Assembly (NCBI GenBank): GCA_031769625.1
Contig: JAUIMM010000550.1
Location: 248,001-312,000, forward strand
Reading direction: 5' to 3'
Source: Taudactylus pleione
Lineage: Eukaryota; Chordata; Amphibia; Anura; Myobatrachidae
DNA: 64,000 nt
Shown piece by piece: positions 1 through 10,900 of the stretch; the first letter of the stretch is position 1; every line of letters begins with the position of its first letter. Under the pieces are notes generated by a model that did no database searches, was not told the origin of the DNA, and saw only the letters and a list, made by a program, of their open reading frames with translations. Position numbers and translations under genes: made by a program.

Positions 1-245
1 TAGAGCTGCTGAGGTTGTGGAGATGGGTTGCTGCTGCTCAGGATGTTTTCCTTGTCTGCAGGAGTCAGCGACTGAGTGATGCTGGTTGCTTGTAGATGCA
101 GCTGCGGATGTCTGCTACTGTGGATTCTGCTGCTGTTGCCGGGTCACTGTGGTGGGGTGTGGGTGCCCCTGTAAGAGCCGGAGGTGTGGTGTGGCCACCC
201 CTGTTGCAAGTTAGCTTGCGCCAGCAAGTGTGGGGGCAAAGGAGA
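1..245. other. unassigned sequence before the Penelope-like fragment
   Basis: The frame of the downstream endonuclease fragment stays open through here, but the translation (rich in W, G and V) resembles nothing I recognise. It is probably unrelated flank that happens to be open. Confidence 0.4.
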
Positions 246-857
246 TGGGATGGCTGGGGCCTGCTACTACAAGACGAACAACTCGCGGACATCCTACCCA
301 AGACACCCAAAGTCATCTACAAAAAAGCACCCAACATACACAATAAACTGGTACGAAATCACATCCCACCCCCGCAACAAACACAGAGCACCATCAACAA
401 CACCAAACTTACAGCAGGTTTCTTCCATTGCGGAACCTGCACGAACTGCACCCTGAAGTATCGCAGCAGCACTCCCACCACGTCATTCACTTCATCACAA
501 ACAGGAGAGACATATAAAATAAAGGAGCACATCCCATGCAACACTCCCAACGTCATTTATCTACACTACATAGGAAGAACCACAAGACTACTCAAAACAA
601 GGATCGCGGAACACCTCAGAAACATCACCAAAAAAACAGAAAATAACAGCATACCCATACACTTCCAAGAAAACCACCAGAGCAACACCCAAAGCATCCA
701 TTTCACAGGCATCAAACACGTCAGGAGAAACTTGAGGGATGGCGACTACATCAAAACTCTCAACAAAGAGGAACTCCGGTGGATCTTCACACTTAAAACA
801 CTGACATCCAAAGGACTCAATATCGACAACGAAGTAAAATCAGTCATCACCAAATAA
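246..857 (+). pseudogene. Penelope-like element, 3' end: GIY-YIG endonuclease fragment
   Basis: This is the C-terminal part of a Penelope-like retroelement polyprotein. The linker after the reverse transcriptase comes first (DEQLADILPKTP, then YKKAPNIHNKLV). A cysteine knuckle follows (FHCGTCTNC), then the GIY-YIG nuclease (IGRTTRLLKTRIAEHLRNI) and a typical C-terminus ending at a TAA. In this family the endonuclease nicks the target to prime reverse transcription. The first nuclease strand (VIYL) is joined almost directly to HYIG. The copy at 35.1 kb has seven more residues here, including the Cys-x-Cys, so a short in-frame deletion is likely. The reverse transcriptase is absent, so this is a 5'-truncated, dead copy. 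Confidence 0.85.
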
Positions 858-1086
858 GCCCACCTAACGCTACCCTTACGCATTAACACACCACATACTT
901 CTGCCCCATTACAAACCTAGCATCTCAGCCCAGACGGAGAATCACAGCACTCACTCCCACCACACCTACAGGCCCCTCCACTTGATAGCAGCCCCCCCAT
1001 ACCCTCCTGACCTCCCATTCCCACAGCACACCCCCCCCAAGCAAGACCCATTCCACACCAGGACCCCACCCCATCACGGACTCTCC

Positions 1087-1462
1087 CAACACACCATCAC
1101 TGCACTAGATCCTCTACCCCACCAGACACCCCCCCACACTCTGCATCCCACCTCCGACATCCAGCCCACATACACAGCATGTATCACCAAGTGGTCCTCC
1201 CCATCCCCCGAATCCAACACACACCCCATCACCCCCTCTGGGTCCTTCAGTCCACCTCCTCCCCTGGATCCCCCCAACACACCATCACTGCACGAGCTCC
1301 CCCAAATCCATCACCCCTCCACAGTCTGCAGCCCAGCTCCCAAATCCAGCCCACATGGAAAGCATGGAACACTCAGTGGTCCTTCCCATCCTCTGCATCC
1401 TACTAACCACCACCCCCTCGACCCCCTCTGGGTCCCACAGTCCACACCACAACACTCCTCCT
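1087..1462 (+). repeat. two-copy tandem repeat, about 188 bp per unit
   Basis: The block beginning CAACACACCATCACTGCAC at 1087 recurs at 1275. Matching segments follow in the same order: ATCCAGCCCACAT, the AGTGGTCCT..CCCATCC block, and CCCCCTCTGGGTCC. The copies are diverged, so the duplication is not recent. Confidence 0.7.
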
Positions 1463-1726
1463 CACCAAACGCGAGGTACACACACCCCCTATCAGCTCCC
1501 CACACAATAAAACCATCGCAGCACACACCAACCACTTTCCGCATACACTACACATTAGCAATACTCAGCATGACACCCACCTTCCCCCGCCCACGTTACC
1601 ATAACAAAACCAGGGGATAATCAACTTCTCCTCTCCACATCTACTTACTGTACCGTGAGGTGTGACTCACACCCCTGCCCCCAAGCCCTCCACCCCCCCT
1701 TCAAGACTTTACAACTTCCCCGCATG

Positions 1727-2045
1727 GTTGCCATGACAACCACCACCCAACCAACCATGCAGGAGCCGCACGTCAGCCGCATTCCCCGCCTCCTCCATCC
1801 TATCACACAGTCTCCCCCAGCACACACCCACACAGCCCGTCTCCCCATTGGCCACCCACACCACGTGACTGCCACATGAACAGCGCAATCACCTGACATG
1901 GCTCCGGCCCTCATACACGCAAAGCCAAACATACACAGGATCATCAGACACCCGTGTAGCCACAGCTCGTCCCGGGCCCCGCAATATGTCACATGTCACC
2001 CACAGGACCCGCTGCACACGTGACTGCACACAGCCCAACCCCCCC
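1727..2045. promoter_or_regulatory. cluster of promoter-type motifs (possible element promoter)
   Basis: GTTGCCATGACAAC at 1727-1740 is close to the RFX X-box. CCATTGG near 1846 contains an inverted CCAAT core. CACGTGAC occurs twice, near 1862 and 2018. The density suggests a former promoter, but no coding sequence lies next to it. This rests only on motif matching. Confidence 0.25.
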
Positions 2046-2092
2046 AAGCCCTATGACACAGCCACCTCTGCACCAATCGCCAGACTGGGTAC

Positions 2093-3283
2093 ATTTTAAA
2101 ATCTACCATATTTTTCCCACCCAATCAACTTGGTGGTTGAGAATTTTTTTTAAAAATGACAAGGGCATGCAGGAAATGTTGTCTTATTGGGGTTCATCAA
2201 CCACATGCAGAAGATCTCAATGGCTGCGGCAGTGCAACTTCCAACGTTGCACATATAGGAAACAAGAGTGGCACTGCAGTGGCAGACAGGAAGGCAGTTT
2301 AATAAACTATAAAAATGTTTGTAGCCTACGCAAAAAGAGAGTCAGAAATGCTCCAAACAGCACATAATGCAAAGAAAAGAGGAGCAAGATGGAATTGTTC
2401 TTGGGCCCTCCCACCCACCCTTATGTTGAATATTTTAAAAAGGACATGCACAGTTTAACAAACCAATCACTTCAGGTTTGTTTGGGCCCTAACAAAACAA
2501 GCTACCAGTGGGCAGCTGACATTGCTGGCAATGATCTCTATGTACAAAAACTGGCTCTATACTGTCAAGTTGTTGTAACCATCATCATCTGCTTTTTCTT
2601 CCTCATCAGTGTGTACATCATCTTCATGCAATATTAATTCGTCCCCACTGGAATCCACCATTACAGGTGCCTCTGTATTTTTTGGATGTTATTGGCAGTA
2701 AAGGTCTTCCTCATGGAATTTGTAGTTCATTTTGATGTACATGATCTTTTCCATATTTTGAGGAAGTAGCCGATGCCGATCACTGACAAGGTTTCCAACT
2801 GTGCCAAAAACTCTTTCTGAGTACACACTGGAGGGTGGGCAGCTCAAGTAGAGCAAAGCCAGTTTTTGCAAGGGCCTCCAAATTGCATTTTTTTCCTGCC
2901 AGTTATGAAACGGACTGTCTGAAATGCCTGTTTGGATGCTATCCTTAAAATAGTCATCAACCATTCTTTAAATGGTGACCATATTAGATGGAGTCATGGG
3001 AGAGGTGCCATTAATTGTAGGCAATTCTTTTAGACCAGACCAGATGTCAAAAGGTTGTGTTGACTCATCTGCATCACCAATGGTTCCCCTAAGAAAGCTG
3101 AGCTTTTTCCTGGCATCCTCACTTGCCAGATAAACTTTTTGCATCTTTTCAGATTTGTGTACGCTGGGAAGAAAGACATGACGTATGACTAAAACCTAGG
3201 ATCCAGCACGGTCGCCAAAAGGTATTGATCCAATTTGCATATCCTGACAACCCTTGGATCCTGGTGAAGCGAATAAAGGACTT
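2093..3283 (-). pseudogene. hAT transposase, C-terminal fragment of an old copy
   Basis: The reading frame at 2689-2964 (minus) encodes the hAT C-terminal dimerisation domain: YLSCPPSSVYSERVFGTVGN, then LVSDRHRLLPQNMEKIMYIKM. It parallels the copy at 55.1-55.6 kb. Upstream coding sequence continues as a decayed match to about 3280, where a MITE (GGGCCTGATTCAGACC) interrupts it. The plus-strand side at 2160-2500 matches the non-coding end of the same family at 23.1 and 54.9 kb. No terminal inverted repeats or target duplication were found. The copy is clearly more diverged than the 22.8 and 54.5 kb copies. Confidence 0.8.
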
Positions 3284-3478
3284 GGGCCTGATTCAGACCT
3301 GCTGGCGAGTGCATAGCGCTCGCAAGCGGGTCGATGGTTGGCCAGTGCGCATGCGCGGCATTCGCAATGCCGCGCATGTGAGAACTTCACACACTGCGGG
3401 GCTTGCTACAAAATGGGGCTGCTGTCAATGTTGATTGGCAGCTCACCCCGTTTTGTTGGCGGGGAGGCGGGGTGGCTG
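3284..3478. mobile_element. truncated MITE, GGGCCTGATTCAG family
   Basis: It starts with the terminal motif GGGCCTGATTCAGACC also seen at 20.9, 28.5 and 52.9 kb. Its interior follows the same order: a GC-rich block, then the GTCAATGTTGATTG hairpin region. It stops at GGGGTGGCTG, where the gypsy LTR begins. Related copies continue past that point, so the LTR appears to have inserted into this MITE. Confidence 0.7.
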
Positions 3479-4511
3479 TGTGACACCCCGAAGTACCTTT
3501 CAATTTTCAATGTAATTTTTCTCTCACCTTGATATTCAATCCGGTGACTTCGAGGCAAGTTACTCCCAGCACCCAACACAGTAATTACACTCAGTGAAAT
3601 AGATTATATTTTATTTAACAGGAACTCTTCCACAATCTGCATTCGTGAAATACCAATTATATTTTCTGCATAGTAACAATGTAAATACATACAATACCTA
3701 GATTACGGACTAATATTATAATAATTTAAAATTACTACATTCAAAACCTCTTGAACTTAATACTAAACTATAGTTAGCTAAATTGAAGTCCTGCCTGGCC
3801 AGGGCAATGTCGGTGCACTTATCAAGTACTATTGGTTCAATGCAGACAGTTGGTAGCTACAGGCACTCCTTACATTTTCTTCCTAAATTATGGTTGCAGG
3901 GACAGTTTAAGCAGTTGCAAATATTATCTGCCTGTTTTCTTATCCCCTCAAGAGCAGCAGGAAAATCTCCTTTTGTTGGACACTATTTCTGTATGTCCAG
4001 CGGCACAATAAATCGTTAAACTGACCGCTCAACTCTTTTCCTTAAAGTCAGAGGGTGATTAGCTGACTAGCAATCTCCTTTAGATCCCTATCCAGAGGTT
4101 TAAAGTCTTAGGGAAAGCTGTGCAGACAACTGCTGTTTAGTTTTACTCATTGTCCTTGAAGTTCAGCACGTCTGATGAATGGACAGCGGTAGCTGCTGCT
4201 GCCTTTTCTCTGGGATCACCTTCACTGTTCGGTCACCTCCCCATTGCTCGAGTAGCTGTGCTTGTCTCCGGCTCTCCACATTAGCAAACAGCATTCAGGT
4301 CGGCGCTCAGTACTCTGGTCCGCAATCCACCGCTCATCCATCTCTCTGCAGTGGACTCCAACTGCTGGTAAGTCCCTTTTAAAAGGCTCCACTATCCGGT
4401 CTCACACACACGCCGCAGAGTTGAACAAGTGAACAAGGAGCCTCTCTCCAGGGCATGTCACACGTGCTGCTGCAGGGAATATATATGATGTCTCGAACTG
4501 GGGTTATCACA
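3479..4511 (-). repeat. 3' LTR of the gypsy element (about 1,033 bp)
   Basis: On the minus strand it runs from TGTGATAACCCC to GGGGTGTCACA, giving TG..CA ends with short inverted repeats. A purine-rich stretch (AGCGGGGAAG) lies just upstream on the minus strand, as expected for a polypurine tract. A minus-strand AATAAA near 3612 and a TTTTAAAAGG box near 4380 could be poly(A) and TATA-like signals. The second LTR was not found, so the boundaries rest on these features alone. Confidence 0.6.
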
Positions 4512-4607
4512 TACTTCCCCGCTTGAGCTATGCAAGTTTCCACATAAAATTTTAAAAGGAAAAGAAGTACCACCAAATACCAACAGATATGGTGTGAACG
4601 ATGTCAG

Positions 4608-6215
4608 TTATTCATCTGTGATAGACAAAGGACATTCTCTGCTAATTTTATATTCGATTCCCCTTGTTACAGGCCCACACATAAATATTAGTAGATCTGT
4701 GGGGTCATTAAATGGGTTGTGTCTTATGCATAGTTTAAGTTGGTCTCTAGGAACTACACTTTGTTGTTCATTCCTTTGCTTTTGAATTCGATAGTAGGCA
4801 GCTACTTCCGGATTTGGTACTCCCACCACTACATAAGGTTCAGCTTCCCACTTGTCATCTAATTTGTTACGCCGGTAATTTTTCCTTCTTCCATATATGA
4901 TCTCCGACATTTAAGGGAGCAGCCAATGCATTTCAATTATAGTTTCTCTCTTGTCGAAGATGCACAGTATGCATATGTCGTTCTACTACTTTCTGGGCCA
5001 TCTGGATTCGGCGACGATGTTCCGTAATCCAATCTCTCTGAGATAGATCAGTATTTTCTTGCAGCGGTTATATCTCCAGATTTTTGGGCAGCTTACATTG
5101 TCTTCCAAATATTAGATAGAATGGAGTAAATCCAGTTGAAGAATGTTAGTTTTGGTAACAGGATGGGCCAATGTGAACATTGTTCTAATGGGATACTTCT
5201 CAACATTTCTATCAAAGTTTGATTCATTCTTTCACATAGCCCATTTGATTGAGGGTGGTAAGCTGTTGTCCTTGTTTTCTTACAGCCATACATGGTGCAC
5301 ATTTCCGCAAAGAGTTGAGATTCAAATGCCGGTCCTTGATCAGTTAGTATCTGTTCCGGATATCCGTACGATCTCACAAAACTCTTCAGGAATATTTCAG
5401 CAGTGTTTTGGGCTGTAAGATCTTGTACAGGAACGGCCACAGCGAATTTAGAATGATGGTCTATTACAGTCAGGGCATACTGCTATCCATTGTACCCTGT
5501 TTCTAGTTTAAGGTGATCTAATGCTACAGTCTGGAGCCGGTATCTGCTTTGGATGGGATTAAGAGGTGCTTTCTGTCTCGAGACAGGATTTCATTTCTGA
5601 ACACATGCAATGAAATTTTCACACCATTTTTCAATATCTGTTTGCATATCCACCCAGAAAAATCTTTGCAGTATGATGGCTTCAGTTTCCTTCATACCAA
5701 AATGTCCTGATTGATCATGGTATGCAGTCATCAGTAGATGTCCTTGTTGTTTAGGAACTACAATCTGTGTCACTTGCTGATGAGTGGTTGGTTCAATACT
5801 GCATCTTATTAATATCACTTGCTTAATGGTCAATCGCTCCCGATGTCTGAGTAATTTAATTAATTCTGGATCGGCTTCCTGTCTTTGAGATTTATTTAAC
5901 CTGCTTTTGTTATTCAACAAAACTACTAATTTCTGTATAAGAGGACTTTCTCCCTGAATTTGTTGCCAGTGAATATCTGGTCCACTTTGCTTGTAGCTAT
6001 CAGTTGTTTGCTGTAGTAAAGGTTTAGCAGACAAGATTATCATTCGTTGTTGGAGTGATTTTGAGCAAAAGAATTTCCACTGTCTCTCAATCATCTTTTT
6101 CATTCTCTGGATCTTCTTTAACAGGCAAACATGATAATGCATCCACATTACCATTGGACTTTCCACTTCTAAACTGAATTACATGTTGGAAATTTGCTAA
6201 CCTTGATATCCACCA
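4608..6215 (-). pseudogene. gypsy integrase with a remnant of RNase H
   Basis: The end of RNase H is seen near 6130-6215 (minus): IQFRSGKSNGNVDALS. The 191-aa frame at 5591-6166 follows, with the zinc-binding region GHFGMKETEAIILQRFFW. The catalytic core at 5093-5440 shows ILTDQGPAFES and TTAYHPQSNGLCERMNQTL. The C-terminal module at 4608-4910 has YRRNKLDDKWEAEPYVVVG and VPRDQLKLC. The parts lie in separate frames broken by stops and shifts. Integrase would join element cDNA to the chromosome, but this copy cannot do so. Confidence 0.85.
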
Positions 6216-6217
6216 TT

Positions 6218-6895
6218 CTAGATCCTTATAGGAACTCTCCCTTGTTCAACTCGGGCTAATGTGCGAGCTACGGCACACTGATTCGTTCCTTTCTTTTCGC
6301 AGGGTTCTACTATTACTTCATAGTCACTTCCACCGGGCCCAATCCTAGCCTTACACCAAATCATACTCTCTGAATTAGGTGGTAGAATTATAGATTTTTG
6401 ATCAGCAACTCTAGCTTTTCCCACTTCTCCTTTGGCGCTGGTGAATTTGCGTTGACTTTGAAGTATTTGAATGATCTGTCATAATGCTTTCCTATTGATT
6501 GGTGTCACTGTCTGTATTTGGCTTTTCAAAGTGATAATCAGTTCTTCTGGACAGTTCTGCAAAATATTCTTTCCAATGATCACGGGTGAGAGATCATCAT
6601 CTCAAAGCATTTTAATAAGGTAACCTTGTTTTGATAATGTTGTCTGTTCGATCTTCATATCCACTTCCCAGTATCCTTGACAAGTGATCTGTAAACCATT
6701 ACTGGCTATTAGGTTTAACCAGGATGAAGGTGGTGACGTTACCTCTCTCTCTTCCCAATGTTGTATAAATGTTGTGAATTGTATTGTCGTGACTTGTGAT
6801 CCGGTGTCAAGTAAAGCAGGCAAAGTGACCCCGTTTATCTGAACTTTCACAGATGGGCATTTTCCTACGAATTGAGGCCACCATGTCCCTGACAT
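6218..6895 (-). pseudogene. gypsy aspartic protease and protease-RT spacer
   Basis: The frame at 6602-6895 (minus) holds a retropepsin-like start, VTLPALLDTGSQVTTI, with the catalytic D-T-G intact. After a break, the frame at 6218-6424 (KARVADQKSIILPPNSES, ending GRVPIRI) matches the spacer that normally leads into the reverse transcriptase. Here it runs straight into RNase H remains, so the RT is deleted at this point. Confidence 0.75.
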
Positions 6896-6959
6896 TGGAC
6901 TTCTTGATGGGATGTTTCCCGAAGATCGGTCCCCGGCCTCGGGATCTCAGAGTTTAAAT

Positions 6960-7910
6960 TTTCACTCTGACGACAATTATGCTCTATATGTCCACTCTGA
7001 TGACAACGGCGGCAAATTGGTCCTCCCTGTGCATCAAAATGATCTGTAGGCCTTCGTCCTGAATTCCGAGAGGCATCCCATCTAGTTCTGTAGAATGTTC
7101 TTCTCTCTGGTCACCATTCCTCTTCTTGAAAAAAAGTTTGCTTCTTCTTTATTTCTTTCACATCCTGACATAAATTATTCAAGCTTTGAGTAATTCCAGC
7201 AATCTGTTCTTTCAGAGTATTATTTTGATCGGGCATCACTGATGCCTGTGCATTCTGATTCACTGTATCTTTAGCTATGAGTGGATTTATGCCTGTTCCT
7301 GGCATACATCCATAAGAACTTATCAAATCTTGATATTCTGTTGTAGACAGGCTTGGATCTAGTTGTCCCCATCGTTTTCCTAATATTCGTATTGCTGTTT
7401 CTTTAAATTCTAAAAAAGGATCGTCTGGAGCTTGAAGTCTCAACATTCTAAGTTGGGTCTTAATGTTTTCTTCAAAGATTCCCTCAATAAATTGACTCGC
7501 TAGGATTTCTTCTTCTAGCTGAACTTCATGAGGATCCACGTTTGGAATGGCTCGAAGGGCTTCCTGAAGGCTCAGGACAAACTCTCGTAATGTCTCTCCT
7601 GGTCTTTGTGTTCTAGCATAATAGCGCATCTTGAGTTCGGATAAAGTCCTGGAGTCAAAGATGGTAGCCAAACATGTAAACATTTCTTTAACTGACTTCT
7701 TTTACTCAGGTGGCCAAGAGTTTACCTCTTGAAGTGCTGGACCCTTCAGTTGTCCTGTAAGGATTTCCACTTTCTGTTGATCATTGAGAGGGTACAACCT
7801 AAACATGGCCTGTATCTTTGTCTTAAAGTCGAGAAATGTACTGGTACCAGGCGGCGAAGGATGTCCAGAATAGCTAGGGAGCCACGGAGCTCCGAAGTAA
7901 TACGGCAACG
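6960..7910 (-). pseudogene. gypsy gag with CCHC zinc knuckle
   Basis: The capsid-like region covers about 7702-7910 and 7111-7683 (minus), in two frames separated by a stop near 7700. Typical segments are MRYYARTQRPGETLREFVLS and LASQFIEGIFEENIKTQLRM. Near 6970-7015 a CX2CX4HX4C knuckle (CRRCHQSGHIEHNC) is preserved. The N-terminus is missing: the frame changes to unrelated sequence upstream of FGAPWLP, at the inverted repeat 7897-7934. Confidence 0.8.
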
Positions 7911-7934
7911 TGATTATGTACGTTGCCGTATTAC
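7897..7934. repeat. perfect 15-bp inverted repeat with 8-bp loop
   Basis: GTAATACGGCAACGT (7897-7911) is followed by its exact reverse complement at 7920-7934. It lies exactly at the change from gag coding sequence to MITE sequence, so it marks an insertion or deletion junction. Confidence 0.8.
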
Positions 7935-8325
7935 AATCACTGATTGTTGAGTTCTGCACATGTGTATGCAACACAGTGCACATGCAAGAACCAGTCACTA
8001 CAGTGACCACGCAGACCCATTGCAGAGTGATTGAGAGGAAGTACTGTTTGTTGGTCGGTGAAACACAGTTACAGGGGCGTGCATAAATTAGGCACTGTGA
8101 TTGTTAGCAATTCTCGAGTAAGGTCAGAGCTTGTGCAAGTGTCCATGAGGCTGCGAATGTACTCGATGTTACCAGTGGTGTATTACGTTTGTGTGTAAGG
8201 TAAGGTGGGCTTTCTTATGTTGTGCTGTGATGGCATAGCAATTGCCATGGATTAGCATATCATCGCAGTGAGACTGTGTGCGTAATCACAGCCACAATCG
8301 CAGTCGGGATCCTTGCTCAATCCAC
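7935..8325. mobile_element. diverged MITE copy related to 22,036-22,583
   Basis: The whole stretch parallels the reverse complement of 22,036-22,583. Shared blocks in order include CAGGGGCGTGCATAAATTA, GAGTAAGGTCAG, CTTGTGCAAGTGT, TGTGTAAGGTAAGGTGG and ATTAGCATA. Clean terminal repeats and a target duplication are not visible. Confidence 0.65.
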
Positions 8326-8633
8326 CCCAAAGTTATATCATTTTAGTTGTTTTATCAATTTTTATTCATTTGTAAAGAAAAAGAAAACAAATCGATTGGG
8401 GATGGTTTTTCCAAAATGAAACCACAGGGGTCTGCACACATTACTAAATATAACAGGGGATTACAAGTTTTATGGCACAGACCCCACCGAAATAGAGTAC
8501 TCTTCCTGTATTAGTGGCTCTTGGCAATGGCTTTGTATTGTTTGTGTTAGACAGGCATATGGGAAGGGGGCATGATACCTGTTTGACGTGAAGCCAGGAT
8601 CAGTGCTGAGATCAGGCGTAGGGTAATTTTGCA
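8326..8633. other. no gene seen
   Basis: AT-rich to mixed sequence, with no coding frame and no repeat shared with the rest of the window that I could identify. Confidence 0.4.
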
Positions 8634-9327
8634 TAAGATATACATTGGTTTATTGCTTCTAACCCTTAACAACCTTGTGTAGCTTACTTAACTTAAACTA
8701 ATAAATAACGACACAGACAACAAGAGCTTGGCTAAAAGGTCACAGCTATTATCATTAATTAATTAACCTAACCAGGGTGGCAAAGAGACGCTGCAGACTC
8801 AGTTCTAGCTTTCACTTTGCTCAAATACTCACGGAATGACTGAAACGTCCCCTTCAAGATGCACTAATGTTGCGAGGGTCCCACTTCCCTCCTGGGTCAA
8901 TCCGAGATGCTTTCATACAAAAGCGCCCAGGTCCCCCCATACGGAGCAGGATAAATTTGCCAGGTTCATCGAGGGCAAGTGACCCACACAATATATCTTG
9001 CACCACATAAAGCCACTGAGCTGCAGCATACTCCAGCCATGCTGCACCTCCCCTAAATTGGGAAATAAAAAGTTAGCGTGACACAACAAAACCAGTAACG
9101 TGTGGGATGGCGGGTTTCAAAGATCCATAAAAAGAGTCTGTCGTCATGCAAACAAGCCAATATATACTGATCATCTGACCACTCCCTCAAGCAATATCAT
9201 TAGCTCACCCAACTAGCTGACCAGACAGCACTAGAGACTGCCCAGCAACAAGGCAGTCATCAACAACCATACAGCAAAAAACCTAGTATTCTTAGATATT
9301 CTCATGCTTATCCAGCCTTCGCCTACT
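8634..9327 (-). mobile_element. short DIRS derivative (about 690 bp), head-to-tail with the long copy
   Basis: It starts AAGATATACATTGGTTTATT, exactly like the long copy at about 9331. Bases 8634 to about 9050 follow the first 410 bases of the long copy. Bases 9117-9327 follow the other end of the long copy (14,740-14,957), ending CTTCGCCTACTAT. It is therefore an element with both ends but no middle. It abuts the long copy directly, with no sequence between them. Confidence 0.75.
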
Positions 9328-9467
9328 ATAAGATATACATTGGTTTATTGCTTCTAACCCTTAACAACCTTGTGTAGCTTACTTAACTTAAACTAATAAA
9401 TAACGATACAGACAACAAGAGCTTGGCTAAAAGGTCACAGGTTTTATTTTATAATTAATTAATTGAT

Positions 9468-10430
9468 CTAACCAGGGTGGCAAAGAGACGCTGCAGACTC
9501 AGTTCTAGCTTTCACTTTGCTCAAATACTCAGAGAATGATTGAAACGTCTCCCCTCTAGATGCACTAATGTTGCGAGGGTCCCACTTCCCTCCTAGGCCA
9601 ATCCGAGACGCTTTCGTACAAAAGTGCCCGGGTCCCCCCGCGTGGAGCAGGACAAATTCACCAGGTTCATCAAGGGCAAGTGCCCCCACAATGTATCTTG
9701 CGCCACATAAAGCCACTGAGCTGCAGCGTACTCCCACCAAAGCCAGACTCCAAAGGAAACTGGCCCACCACCCAACACGACCTAGCCCCAGAACAACACA
9801 TCTTTGTTGAGCACACCGACCAAGGCCACTAAGATGCCCTCCATCAGAACTGAAAAAACCAAGTTAAATCAGCACACAAAAGCTATGACTCCCCACCAAG
9901 CCACCCAGCGACACAACATGACCGGCTCTTGACACATTCACATTCATTCCTCGCCCTATCCAAGCACTATGCTTACGCGCTGCTCACCAAGTCAAAAGAA
10001 GCACCATTACAGACCATGCAATCTTCCCATACAGCCTTATTCCAACAAAAACCTATGACCAATCAACTCCACACCCTTCAGATGTACCACGTCATTGCTC
10101 CCGACAGGCAATACCCACTAGTCAGGCACACCCATTTAGACCTCGAAGACACAAGCCAAGCCAGGACGAAACTCTGCACCAAACCACACACACCCATCCA
10201 CTATCTGTCACCCACCAAACAGAAAACCCTCTCATAGACACTCAAAAAATATAGAAGTGGCCCACTAGCCAAACCAGACTATCATCCGCTACCATCCCAG
10301 TGAGAAACAAATTTCTGTACCATGAGTACCTCACCAAACCCAACCATCCCAACACAACTTTAAACAACACATAGCAACTAACTAGCAGGGACGCAGAAGA
10401 GGGGAAACATGGAACCTGAGTCAAAGGGAA
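9468..10430 (-). pseudogene. DIRS SGNH-hydrolase-like region
   Basis: Around 10,242-10,280 (minus) the translation reads SLVWLVGHFYIF, resembling the start of the hydrolase-like domain that follows the recombinase in many vertebrate DIRS elements. Further on, near 10,021-10,110, a decayed GSNDVVHLKGVELI resembles the GxND motif and helix. The open frame at 9468-9740 (ending ESAASLCHPG) is probably the 3' part, but I do not recognise it. Stops and shifts prevent any product. The role of this domain in DIRS is not established. Confidence 0.5.
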
Positions 10431-10624
10431 AAACTAAAAAACTACCCATAAACCAAATTAGGTCAGATCAAGGCTCCCGGAAGGAAAAATTTAAAAATCC
10501 CTTCACAACCCCTCAATTGTTGAATGCTAGCTGTTCAACTATTGGCTGGTAAACAACGTTTCAGGTTGGCACTAGGTGCGCAACTACTACTTGATGCAAC
10601 GTGTATAAGTCTTGAAGCAGCTGA

Positions 10625-10900
10625 CTATAAATGCCCTAAACACTGTATGTATGCTGGAGATGCGCCCATAGCTGCATCAATTTGAAAGAAATGAGCACCA
10701 GAAGCTGAACCATACAAACCAAACACAATCAAAACCTTGCCCAAAACACCAGCGAACTGAAATTTGGTAAGCAGGGTGAGGACGGCATGTAAACCACCAT
10801 TGTGCTGCTCTAGCAGGGTGCCACATGTATAGTACTCTGCAAGGCGTACCAGCAAATAAACCTCAGGATGTTGATAAAAGTAAACTATCTACCCCAACCT
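10625..10900 (-). pseudogene. DIRS tyrosine recombinase, C-terminal part
   Basis: The 76-aa frame contains YGSASGAHFFQIDAAMGASP followed by AYIQCLGHL. This corresponds to the HSFRIGAAT..A and IQ.LG.W region near the end of DIRS tyrosine recombinases. The H-x-x-R arginine is replaced (HFFQ). The frame ends at the point where the catalytic tyrosine segment would follow. The enzyme would have integrated the circular DNA form of the element; this copy is inactive. Confidence 0.7.

Larger units (their letters stand above)
858..2092. other. C-rich, CA-rich tail, no gene
   Basis: After the endonuclease stop the plus strand is very poor in G. The open frame at 982-1620 is due to this composition. 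The stretch is probably the 3' untranslated or terminal part of the Penelope-like fragment plus flank. It contains a tandem duplication and a group of promoter-like motifs, listed separately. Confidence 0.5.
3479..7934 (-). mobile_element. Ty3/gypsy LTR retrotransposon, one LTR, RT deleted
   Basis: Read on the minus strand the order is gag, CCHC zinc knuckle, protease, spacer, the last part of RNase H, integrase and LTR. The reverse transcriptase and most of RNase H are missing at a junction near 6217. The 5' LTR and gag start are missing too: gag is cut near 7900 where a perfect 15-bp inverted repeat and a MITE begin. No envelope gene is seen. It is a defective genomic copy. Confidence 0.8.

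Noticed and set aside
982..1620. Plus-strand open frame of 212 aa, P/H/T/S-rich
   Set aside because: Due to C-rich composition and a tandem duplication; no recognisable domain.
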